In this document: piece by piece, positions 1 to 5,788 of the stretch | Layout: every line of letters begins with the position of its first letter | Numbering within the stretch: position 1 is the stretch's first letter | Assembly (NCBI GenBank): GCA_035540915.1 | Contig: DATLFQ010000080.1 | Span: 1-10,536 of the forward strand | Reading direction: 5' to 3' | Length of the DNA: 10,536 nucleotides | From: DATLFQ01 sp035540915 | GTDB lineage: Bacteria; Actinomycetota; Acidimicrobiia; Acidimicrobiales; GCA-2861595 | Translations under genes and position numbers: made by a program | The notes under the pieces: generated by a model | Databases searched by the model: none | Told to the model about the DNA's origin: nothing | The model's input: only the letters and a program-made list of their open reading frames with translations

Positions 1-2
1 GT

Positions 3-51
3 CGAGACACGCAATTCGAGTACAGGGCCACCAGAACGACGGAAGTTGTTT
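3..51 (+). CDS. Possible C-terminal end of a gene entering from the left
   Basis: Reading frame 3 is open from the left edge and ends at TAG (49-51), giving a tail that includes QFEYRATRTTEVV. It could be the last residues of an upstream gene. Only about 16 residues are visible, so no family can be named. Frame 1 is also open from the left edge, to a stop near 189, but its composition is less protein-like. The call is weak and rests on position and composition alone. Confidence 0.2.
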
Positions 52-254
52 AGCGTCAACAAAAGCCCGCACTCGTCCTCGAGGCAACGAGTCCTCGGCT
101 GTCACCTGTTGGGGCTGAACAGCGGGGGTAGGTCTGGCTCGACGACCTCGGCATTGGGCCACGAAGCAAGGTTGACGGCAAAAGGCTAGGCTCGTGACCC
201 AATGCGGCACTGACAGCTTCCCAAGCAATGTTATACCAGCAACCGAGGCGTAAA

Positions 255-740
255 GTGACACACGAAAGTCGGCGCGATCCAAAGCCAGCCGCAGCTCTGA
301 CCGAGTCATATACTCGTCTGCTCAGTGAGATACAAGCTCTCATCAAGGAGAAGGAACGAAACGAAAGGCGCTGGTCAAAGGTCTCTTCAGCCACGATTGT
401 TCTACTACTGATTGTACTCACTGCTGCGACCATCATCACAAGTCTTGTGGTTGACCTGCGAGCCATTCCAGCGATCCTTGCTGCTCTGACTGGTGCGGTC
501 TCTACGGTCTCGGCGATTTTGCCCTATGAAAAGAAGCGGTTGGGCAACAAGGTGCTAATTGCCAAAGCGAACGACATTCGCGAGCGAGCCGAGGATCTCC
601 GTGATGGTATTGGCCTATCGGCCGCCACTGAAGACGAGCTCTATGGGCGCCTGGCTCAACTGCGCTATGAAAAGAACGTCCTCTGTGCGACATCCTCCAC
701 TCAGGCAGCGTTACGCCCCTTTCGTGAGGTACTTGAGTAA
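255..740 (+). CDS. Two-transmembrane SLATT-like (DUF4231-like) protein
   Basis: A protein of about 161 residues from GTG 255. That start is preferred because a GAGG sequence lies about six bases upstream. The alternative ATG at 228 would add nine residues and has no clear ribosome site. The layout is a charged, coiled-coil-like N-terminus (ALIKEKERNERRW), a first membrane span (roughly VSSATIVLLLIVLTAATII), a short turn, a second span (AIPAILAALTGAVSTVSAIL), then a charged helical tail (NDIRERAEDLRDG). Two close spans followed by a cytoplasmic helix match the SLATT/DUF4231 architecture. Known SLATT proteins are predicted pore-forming effectors, often next to nucleotide-second-messenger or other conflict genes. 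No nucleotidyltransferase or SLOG partner is visible here; one could lie to the left. The gene is visibly less GC-rich than the chromosomal genes at the right and uses many A/T-ending codons, suggesting transfer. The family call is by architecture, not a diagnostic motif. Confidence 0.6.
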   Translation: MTHESRRDPKPAAALTESYTRLLSEIQALIKEKERNERRWSKVSSATIVLLLIVLTAATIITSLVVDLRAIPAILAALTGAVSTVSAILPYEKKRLGNKVLIAKANDIRERAEDLRDGIGLSAATEDELYGRLAQLRYEKNVLCATSSTQAALRPFREVLE

Positions 741-1290
741 ACCCCAGACGGCCACTGTTTGAACGACTGACGAAAATTGATTTCACCGGCCCGTCCTCAA
801 CGCGGAGTTCGCTTAGAGGTGCTGCCTTAGGAACGCCGACCCCAACGAGCAGTTCCTCAGTAGGCATTGCGCGTACAGTCTGTCATTGTCGCGCCAATGG
901 CACCCCAAATGAGTGGTCCACGTCCCTGGGATAGCCGAGTGGTGGCCGGGCGCCTGAGTACGGCACCTCCCGCGCGCTTGGTAACCACGCCAGACACCGA
1001 CCAACAGGCAGGGGGTCAGCGCAGAACTGGCGTTGCCGGCCGGTCGACCCGGAGGACCGCCTCGTCCGGGTGCTCAGCGCTTCGGTCGAGCGGGAGTCGT
1101 CCCAAAATGCCCCGGATCAGTCGGCCGGCGAGGCGCCCCACAACGCGGATCGACTGCCAACCGCACCGAGGTATTCGACAAGTCACAATGCGCCCGCAGG
1201 CCCGTGGAGCGGGAAAGAGGGCATCTATCCGAGAACCGGTGCCGATCGGTTGCCCCAGGGCTCTTGTCGGGATGAGGCCCTGGTCGGGCT
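741..1290. other. 550-base stretch without a recognisable gene
   Basis: Several overlapping open frames occur on both strands, but none shows a recognisable domain, consistent codon use or a convincing ribosome site. A plus-strand frame around 1040-1290 (with DPEDRLVRVLSASVERESS) looks mildly protein-like and could be the remnant of a mobile-element gene, but it leads into low-complexity sequence. I see no RNA gene, array or long repeat here. Together with the frameshifted transposase scrap further right, it reads as decayed accessory DNA. Confidence 0.4.
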
Positions 1291-1596
1291 ATGGGTTCAG
1301 GGCGATCCGGCGATTCCAAGGGCCGGATCATCGCTCCCCCCACGTGGGCGTGCCGGCACAGGGCCGGGCTACCCTCCGGCGCCGTGGTCGACGACCTGGT
1401 CGACGTTCACGAGCTGGCTGGGGTGCTAGGGATCAGCGGTCATGGCGTCGAGGAACGGCACCGCCGTGGGCAGCTGCCGCCGGCCATCCAGCGCGCGCCA
1501 CTGCGCTGGCGGCGGGTTGACGTGGAGGCGTGGATCGAGGGGCATCTCGTGCGCCCTATTCCGACGCCCCAGGCGGCTGCGCTACCCGAAAGATGA
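1291..1596 (+). CDS. AlpA/excisionase-type helix-turn-helix protein
   Basis: A 101-residue protein whose recognisable part is the second half, from about residue 34 to 88: DLVDVHELAGVLGIS, a recognition-helix segment, RRGQLPPAI, then LRWRRVDVEAWIEG. This matches the HTH_17/MerR-like fold of AlpA and excisionase proteins, in which the final RW-R-x-DVEAW strand-helix is typical. Such proteins bind DNA as recombination directionality factors or activators of prophage-like elements. The first 31 residues look non-conserved, and an in-frame GTG at 1384 would give a compact protein of about 70 residues. Neither start has a good ribosome site, so the start is uncertain. No integrase is seen in the window. 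The neighbouring transposase scrap and tRNA-like element support a mobile-element origin. The gene may no longer function. Confidence 0.6.
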   Translation: MGSGRSGDSKGRIIAPPTWACRHRAGLPSGAVVDDLVDVHELAGVLGISGHGVEERHRRGQLPPAIQRAPLRWRRVDVEAWIEGHLVRPIPTPQAAALPER

Positions 1597-1607
1597 GGGA
1601 GCGGACG

Positions 1608-1777
1608 TGCAGCACAGTCCACCTGGACCGGTACCCGGCCGAGTTCGACTACCGGTACACCACGCGCAGGATAAGGGACGCACCCGGCGGCTGCTGGCCC
1701 AGGTGGACGGTCGGCGGCGCAGCTGCCGGCCACTGACGGACGCAGATGATGAGACTTCCCGTTCCTATCCGGGGTAG
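1608..1777 (+). pseudogene. Frameshifted C-terminal remnant of an IS1595/ISXO2-type transposase
   Basis: One plus-strand frame (from about 1608) reads STVHLDRYPAEFDYRYTTRR and continues IRDA to about 1682. This matches the C-terminal 'HVS-KHL-RYL-EFDFRYN-R' block of IS1595-family (DDE_Tnp_IS1595/ISXO2-like) transposases. The similarity then continues in the adjacent frame from about 1679 as RTRRLLAQVDGRRRSCRPLT, resembling the usual ending '-ER---LL-Q--GKRLTYR-L', before TAG at 1775-1777. A frameshift near 1679 therefore separates the two blocks. The catalytic core of the transposase is absent upstream, where the excisionase-like gene lies. Terminal inverted repeats could not be identified. 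This is a dead fragment; the family assignment rests on remembered motifs. Confidence 0.55.
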
Positions 1778-1785
1778 GCTTTCCG

Positions 1786-1852
1786 TGGAGCTAACGGGAG
1801 TTGAACCCGTCGGGGGGACCCTCCAAAGATCGCCCGGCAACCTGCTAGCCCC
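1786..1852 (-). other. 67-nt tRNA-Ala/tmRNA-like element, possible integration-site remnant
   Basis: On the minus strand the sequence starts GGGGCTA (1852-1846) and ends TAGCTCC plus discriminator A (1793-1786). These pair over seven positions, with a G-U at the third pair: the G3-U70 identity element of alanine tRNAs and tmRNA. Just inside is a perfect five-pair T-arm, ACGGG TTCAACT CCCGT (1810-1794). Only 35 bases separate the acceptor 5' strand from the T-arm, about six fewer than a normal tRNA, and no convincing D or anticodon arm folds from them. The 5' portion GCAGGTT is reminiscent of the stemless D-region of tmRNA, but no tag reading frame or pseudoknots follow. CCA is not encoded. 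Likely readings are a truncated tRNA/tmRNA end left by an integrated element, or a tRNA pseudogene. Confidence 0.5.
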
Positions 1853-1868
1853 GAAGCTGAAAGGTGTG

Positions 1869-1908
1869 GAAGACCGGGGAGGGCGTTCCACCGCCCCTCC
1901 CGGTCTTC
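1869..1908. terminator. 17-bp hairpin, terminator-like
   Basis: GAAGACCGGGGAGGGCG (1869-1885) pairs with CGCCCCTCCCGGTCTTC (1892-1908), with two mismatched positions and a six-base loop. There is no run of T on either side beyond CTTT at 1914-1917. It lies between the tRNA-like element and a second hairpin, so it may end transcription from either direction. The stem is seen directly; the termination role is inferred. Confidence 0.55.
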
Positions 1909-1917
1909 CCTGTCTTT

Positions 1918-1959
1918 GGCCCCCCGCCTTACGTGTGGAACCGGTGGAGGCGGGGGGCC
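1918..1959. terminator. 11-bp perfect GC hairpin downstream of the winged-helix gene
   Basis: GGCCCCCCGCC (1918-1928) and GGCGGGGGGCC (1949-1959) are perfect inverted repeats around a 20-base loop. On the minus strand it begins about ten bases after the stop of the 1970-2422 gene, a natural place for a terminator. No T-run follows, which is common in GC-rich actinomycetes. It sits nine bases from the preceding hairpin, making a tandem pair. Confidence 0.55.
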
Positions 1960-1969
1960 GCTCACCTCC

Positions 1970-2422
1970 TCATGGCGTAGACACCTCCTCCTCGGCGTCG
2001 TGTGTGCCGTTGAGAGCAGGGGGCGGGGTCAGCTTGTCAGCATCCCCCGGAGGCGATTCCGACTCCGACGCAGTTGGCAAGCAGTACTCGCCATTTCCGA
2101 GCCGTTCGAGGGTTCCCCGCTGGGCGAGCCGCGCCATCGTCGTACGCACGGCGTTCGTGGCGTCCATCTGTGGGGTGCTCCACCCCTGCTCCCGGAGCGC
2201 ATGAGTCATCGCCGGAGCCGTCCAGACCTTGCCGGGTGTCGCCTCCATGATGTTGACGATCATGCTGGGCGTACGCCCCGACGCCCGAGCCACAGATGGC
2301 ACCTCTGCGCTGCCCGCTACCCCTCGCCGGCGCAGGACTTCGATCGTCTGACGGATGGCGGCCGCGTCTTCCTCAGCACGACGCGCCTCGCTCTCCAAGG
2401 CCAGCAAAAGGTCGTTCAGCAT
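1970..2422 (-). CDS. Winged-helix DNA-binding-like protein with N-terminal coiled coil
   Basis: From ATG 2422 the protein has 150 residues. The N-terminus (LLLALESEARRAEEDAAAI) is a charged helix likely to form a coiled coil. About residues 52-116 form a winged-helix-like unit: PSMIVNIMEATPGKVWTAP, a helix ending in LREQGW, then NAVRTTMARLAQRGTLERL followed by the wing NGEYCLP. The tail is acidic and Pro-rich, probably disordered. The ATG at 2422 is preferred over GTG 2464 because TACACT, a good -10 element (2435-2430), ends seven bases before it, which would give a leaderless transcript; neither start has a clear ribosome site. Two hairpins lie just beyond its stop. Proteins with this kind of C-terminal unit are common in actinomycetes and mobile elements. 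No specific target or function can be read from the sequence. Confidence 0.65.
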   Translation of the reverse strand: MLNDLLLALESEARRAEEDAAAIRQTIEVLRRRGVAGSAEVPSVARASGRTPSMIVNIMEATPGKVWTAPAMTHALREQGWSTPQMDATNAVRTTMARLAQRGTLERLGNGEYCLPTASESESPPGDADKLTPPPALNGTHDAEEEVSTP

Positions 2423-2429
2423 GAAGGGC

Positions 2430-2435
2430 AGTGTA
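2430..2435 (-). promoter_or_regulatory. Putative -10 element for leaderless winged-helix transcript
   Basis: The minus strand reads TACACT, matching the TAnnnT pattern, followed by seven bases and then ATG at 2422. That spacing would place transcription initiation at or next to the start codon. No convincing -35 box is seen, so this is suggestive only. Confidence 0.3.
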
Positions 2436-2621
2436 GCCCTCGCGACGCGCGCGTGCGGGGCCACAAGCGGGGCTGGTGAGTGGGGTCAAGCGGCCCGAGT
2501 TTTGTAGTTCCCGACGCAGCCGCGGGCCGCACCCCAGGACCCGTAGCGCGAAACGCTGCCATCGTGGCCGACGACCGTGACGACGAGCTTGTAGCGGGGC
2601 CAGGGAGACGCCGAGACGGCG

Positions 2622-2837
2622 CTACGGGCGCTGCTTGCAGTGAAGCCGGTTGTCGATGATGAGCCGGTTGAGCCCCTGCCTACGGGCGACGAGCACCTTC
2701 GCGACGTAGTAGGGCAGGGCAACAACGCCGAAGAACAAGGCGAGCGCCGTACCCTTAAGCGGCTCGAGGCGCGGCCCAACCCATAGATATCGTCGGTGCT
2801 GCGCCAGATGGGCGGCGGCCGAGTCGACGACGACGAC
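2622..2837 (-). pseudogene. Startless membrane-protein ORF, possible gene remnant
   Basis: The minus strand is open from just after a TAG (2840-2838) to TAG (2624-2622), 71 codons. The translation is protein-like: HLAQHRRYLWVGPRLEPLKG, then a hydrophobic span (TALALFFGVVALPYYVAKVLV), then a basic tail ARRQGLNRLIIDNRLHCKQ. This is one transmembrane helix with positive residues on its C-terminal side. No ATG or GTG lies in the open stretch before the hydrophobic span, so an intact gene is unlikely unless an unusual start is used; it may be the 3' end of a disrupted gene. A different minus-strand frame just downstream (2486 to about 2600) ends in VTVVGHDGSVSRYGSWGAAR and also looks mildly protein-like, possibly another piece. 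Family unknown. Confidence 0.35.
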
Positions 2838-2913
2838 CTACAACGTGTAGCCCGTGACAGCAGCGACCGTTTCGATGGCAGGGCTGCCTACGGCTACGAG
2901 TGGTCAAGTTACA

Positions 2914-2962
2914 CATCACCCTTGTGATGCACATTATCTACTTACATGCCATCCCATGTCAA
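2914..2962 (-). promoter_or_regulatory. Near-consensus sigma-70 promoter with overlapping palindromic operator
   Basis: On the minus strand TTGACA (2962-2957) and GATAAT (2938-2933) are separated by 18 bases, a close match to the housekeeping consensus. The -35 box contains the stop codon of the DUF4012 gene (2961-2959). Centred on the expected start of transcription is the perfect inverted repeat CATCAC-CCTT-GTGATG (2914-2929), well placed as an operator. The patch is markedly AT-rich compared with its surroundings. It reads into the startless membrane ORF and, further on, the winged-helix gene. Function as a promoter is inferred. Confidence 0.5.
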
Positions 2963-4830
2963 GCGGCGTTCCACCGGATGATGTGCCCGTCGTCCTCGAA
3001 GGCGCCGCCCGGGCCCCGCCACTCCACCGCCGGCACCCGGGCGGTCGGCTCCACCACGAGGCGGCCGGACAACGCAGGAACGATGTAGCGGAACCGCACG
3101 ACCGCGGATTCGCCCTGGCCCACGGTGACGGGCACGGCGGCGACGAAGGTCGGCCCGTCCGGGCCGTAGGCGGCCAGGCTGGCGTGGTCGTCGACGCTGA
3201 GGTCCGTCGCGTTCGCCGGCACGTTGACGCTGACCAGCCCGGTGTAGACGTTCGCGCCGACGCCCGACCCGGGGAAGGGGCCGGCGACGTAGGCCGGCTC
3301 GCCGTCGGGTACGCGGTTTGCCACCCGGACCTCGAGGACCACGGCCGTCCCGCCGGGCGACCGCTCCACCGACAGGTCGGCGTCGACCTTTAGGAAGGGG
3401 TCGAGCTTGGTGCCGCTCTGGTTGAGGACGGCGAGGGCCAGCGAGTCGGCCTCGAGGCGACCCTCGACGCGGGCGGCGGCCCAGCCGCGGGCGTCGGCGG
3501 GCCGCGGCGACCAGGCGAGGAAGTGGCGGCCCCGGGCGGCCGCCGCCAGGCCGTCGGCAAGGACGGGCAGGTCGACCTCGCCCCGCTCCAACGCCCCGAC
3601 GGCCGCCGCTGCGATGGCACTGAGCAGCTCCCGGCGCTCGGTCTGGGTCGGGTCGCCCGCCGACTCGACGTACTGGTCGTGCAGGAGGAACTCGACGACG
3701 GTGCCGGCCGACACCGTCCGGCCCTCGACCTCGACCGGCCCGGTGGCGGCGAGGATGGCCTCCAGGGCCACCGGGTCCACCGCCAGCACGCCGTCCACCC
3801 GGCCCCGCCCGGTGGCCGCCCACATGTCGGCCGCCAGTGCGGCCGTGGCCTCGAACCGGGGTGTGGTGGCCAGGTTGCGCCACTCCCGGTTGGGGCTCAG
3901 CCAGCCCCACCGGGCGGCCAGGTCGGCGTCGGCGATGGCCGGCTCGGCGCCCGCCTGCAGCGTGCTGGCGGCCACCGTGCGGAAGTTCTCGACCCGCACG
4001 GTGCCGTCGCCGAAGGCCGCCTCGGCCAGGCTCAGCACCATGCCCGAGCCGGCCCGCATCTCGGCGTTGTTGGTCGCCAGCAGCAGGTAGCGGGCCGGGC
4101 CCTCGAACAGCCCGGCCAGCGAGGAGCTGACCGCCTCGGCAGTGGCCAGGGTCGCCCGGACGTCGGCGATGTCGGCCGCCAGCTCGTCGCGCCGGTCGGC
4201 CAGCACCTCGAGCAGCGCGTCCTCGGGGCCGAGGCGCACGCCGTCCAACCGGCGGCCGGCCTCGCCGGAGAGGGCGGACAGGCGGCGCAGCAGGGCCACC
4301 CGCTCGGCGCCGGACTCGTGCGGCGCGTCGAAGGCGGCGCGGGCGCCGTCGACCGCGGCGGCGCCGGTCCGACTCACCTCGGCGGCGGCAGCGGCCAGGG
4401 CGGTGGCCGAACGGAGCTGGCGGCCGCCGATGGGCACGATTCGCAGGGGGGCCAGCAGGGGGTGGCGCAGGGCGCGGCGGGCCCGGCCGAAGTCGGCGGC
4501 GGCCTTCCGCAGGGGCGCGCCGGTGCGGCCCGACACCAGGTCGCCGGGCGTGCGCAGTTCCTTGGCCGCTTGTGCCGCGTCGACGCCGTCCTGCGCGGCT
4601 CGAACGGCCTGCACCAGCAGGACGCCGCACGCCGCCGCCCAGGCCGCCAGGGCGGCCACGACGAAGATCCACCTGCGCGGGCCGGCCGGTCGCAACCGCC
4701 CCCGAGCCGTGCCGAAGGCCTCCGCCTGCCCTCCCGGCCGGCCGGGCGGCCCCGCCTCGCCGTCGTCCCCGACGGCGCCCGCTCGCGTCCCGGACACGGG
4801 CGAAGGGTACCGGCGGCGGTGGCACAGCAC
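2959..4830 (-). CDS. DUF4012 domain membrane-anchored protein
   Basis: A 623-residue protein from GTG 4830; a GAGGGCGG sequence lies upstream, and an in-frame GTG at 4797 is an alternative. A basic, Pro/Gly-rich cytoplasmic N-terminus (to about residue 52) precedes one transmembrane helix (about 54-74, WIFVVAALAAWAAACGVLLV), so the remaining 550 residues should be extracellular. An Ala-rich helical region (about 75-240) leads into the DUF4012 signature at about 246-264, ARYLLLATNNAEMRAGSGM, equivalent to the family's 'RYL-L-QNNAELRPTGG'. The C-terminal third is beta-rich. DUF4012 proteins are frequent in Gram-positive genomes, sometimes near exopolysaccharide genes; their biochemical activity is unknown to me. 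The gene is divergent from the LPVTG surface-protein gene across about 380 bases, which fits an envelope role. Length and domain order look complete. Confidence 0.88.
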   Translation of the reverse strand: MLCHRRRYPSPVSGTRAGAVGDDGEAGPPGRPGGQAEAFGTARGRLRPAGPRRWIFVVAALAAWAAACGVLLVQAVRAAQDGVDAAQAAKELRTPGDLVSGRTGAPLRKAAADFGRARRALRHPLLAPLRIVPIGGRQLRSATALAAAAAEVSRTGAAAVDGARAAFDAPHESGAERVALLRRLSALSGEAGRRLDGVRLGPEDALLEVLADRRDELAADIADVRATLATAEAVSSSLAGLFEGPARYLLLATNNAEMRAGSGMVLSLAEAAFGDGTVRVENFRTVAASTLQAGAEPAIADADLAARWGWLSPNREWRNLATTPRFEATAALAADMWAATGRGRVDGVLAVDPVALEAILAATGPVEVEGRTVSAGTVVEFLLHDQYVESAGDPTQTERRELLSAIAAAAVGALERGEVDLPVLADGLAAAARGRHFLAWSPRPADARGWAAARVEGRLEADSLALAVLNQSGTKLDPFLKVDADLSVERSPGGTAVVLEVRVANRVPDGEPAYVAGPFPGSGVGANVYTGLVSVNVPANATDLSVDDHASLAAYGPDGPTFVAAVPVTVGQGESAVVRFRYIVPALSGRLVVEPTARVPAVEWRGPGGAFEDDGHIIRWNAA

Positions 4831-5210
4831 GGGGCGTGTCCGCCCTCGGCGGATACCGCGTGCCGACGTGATTCGGATAACTCCAACAAAACCGACAATC
4901 CCGCTTCCCTATTGAGCCAGGTGACGGATGTCTCATTTGCCCGGCACGCAGTGCCCGCTGCGCACCATTCGCGCAGTCCGGTCCCGCCGCCTCCCGCCTG
5001 TGGCGCCGAAAAACGCAGGTCAGGGCGCTGTGGCGGGCCCACCACCCGCAGCGTCGGACCGGAATGGGTCGTGATCCGGCCCACGGTGCGGTCCCGAACG
5101 GGCGTCACGATTGGCGGAATGAAACGTTTCGAAGGTGTCGGCACGCGGTACCCTGGCCAGTCAAAAGACCGGCGACAACGGCGGCCTGAAGCGTGCGAGT
5201 GGAGATGGTC
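4831..5210. other. Divergent intergenic region between DUF4012 and LPVTG genes
   Basis: About 380 bases with no convincing gene: the long open frames crossing it are shadows with no recognisable domain. It must hold the promoters of two divergent envelope genes. The stretch 4868-4930 is locally AT-richer and is the likely promoter area for DUF4012, although no clean -35/-10 pair could be fixed. Small inverted repeats such as GGCAC-GCA-GTGCC near 4940 are weak. The notable site is the palindrome at 5121-5130, listed separately. Confidence 0.45.
5121..5130. promoter_or_regulatory. LacI/GalR-type operator-like palindrome GAAACGTTTC
   Basis: A perfect ten-base palindrome with a central CG, of the form bound by many LacI/GalR-family repressors. 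It lies 80-90 bases upstream of the ATG of the LPVTG gene. A candidate -10 element TACCCT occurs at 5149-5154, which would place the palindrome over the -35 region and so fit repression. The regulator is not in the window, and a ten-base palindrome could arise by chance. Confidence 0.35.
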
Positions 5211-5750
5211 ATGGTGGAACGAGTCGTACGGGCTTCACGATCGGGATCGAGCCGGCGTTCTCTCCGTCGCGTGGCAGGGGCGGCCGCCTTCGGCTTCGCC
5301 CTCCTTGCGCCGGCCCCGGCTCTGGCGCAGTACGTGGGCGTCCAACCTCCGACCATCCAGGCACCCCAGCGCGGCGTGCAGGGGCCGCAGCCGACGCCAC
5401 CCGCCCCGCAGCCCGATCTCGTCTCGCAGCCGGCCCCGGGCGTGCCGCCGGCGGTCGAGACGCTGCCGTCGGACGCCAGCAGGCTGCCGGGCGCACCGAT
5501 GCCCTCGGTTACCGTGAAGGCCGTCACCGAGGAGCGCCGCCAGGTGCTCACCCCTGATGCCGTGGGTCCGGTGGACCAGGGCCGGCGCGAGGTCACGGTA
5601 CGACCGGCGTCTGCCGATCGCGGCGGCGACACCCTGCCGGTCACCGGTGGGGACCTCCTCGGCCTGGCGGCGATGGGCGCCGCAGCCGTGGCCGTCGGCA
5701 CCGTGCTGGTCCGGCGCAGCCGGCGTAGCCGGGCCGTCGCGGCTGCATGA
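5211..5750 (+). CDS. Secreted Pro-rich protein with LPVTG cell-wall sorting signal
   Basis: From ATG 5211 the protein has 179 residues. This start is chosen because GTGGAG ends six bases upstream; an upstream GTG at 5193 would only lengthen the n-region. A twin-basic n-region (RRSLRR), a hydrophobic core (VAGAAAFGFALLAPAPALA) and an A-x-A site before QYVG form a signal peptide. The mature part is rich in Pro, Gln and Val and low in complexity, with no recognised domain. At about residues 142-146 is LPVTG, followed by a hydrophobic span (LLGLAAMGAAAVAVGTVLV) and the basic tail RRSRRSR: the full tripartite sortase sorting signal. The protein should be cut after Thr and linked to the cell wall by a sortase, which is not encoded in the window. 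The short mature region suggests a stalk or small surface protein. It is divergent from the DUF4012 gene and convergent with thiH. Confidence 0.8.
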   Translation: MVERVVRASRSGSSRRSLRRVAGAAAFGFALLAPAPALAQYVGVQPPTIQAPQRGVQGPQPTPPAPQPDLVSQPAPGVPPAVETLPSDASRLPGAPMPSVTVKAVTEERRQVLTPDAVGPVDQGRREVTVRPASADRGGDTLPVTGGDLLGLAAMGAAAVAVGTVLVRRSRRSRAVAAA

Positions 5751-5754
5751 CGTC

Positions 5755-5779
5755 CCGGCCTGAGCGGCGGCTCAGCCGG
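5755..5779. terminator. Bidirectional terminator-like hairpin between convergent genes
   Basis: CCGGCCTGAGC (5755-5765) pairs with GCTCAGCCGG (5770-5779) with one bulged C and a GGCG tetraloop, giving ten base pairs. It fills most of the 38-base gap between the stop of the LPVTG gene and the stop of thiH, the expected site for a shared terminator. There is no T-run on either strand. Confidence 0.6.
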
Positions 5780-5788
5780 TAGCGGGGA

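Noticed and set aside
56..466. 136-codon minus-strand frame at the left end
   Set aside because: Antisense to the SLATT-like gene; scattered Ser/Arg-rich sequence without a domain.
1916..2479. 187-codon plus-strand frame
   Set aside because: Antisense to the winged-helix gene and begins inside a hairpin; no domain features.
2942..4936. 664-codon minus-strand open frame overlapping the DUF4012 gene
   Set aside because: Arg/Gly/Pro-rich translation with no domain; it is the out-of-frame shadow of the DUF4012 gene in GC-rich DNA.
3523..5517. 664-codon plus-strand open frame
   Set aside because: Antisense to DUF4012 and then out of frame across the LPVTG gene; low-complexity Arg/Gly/Gln translation with no motif.
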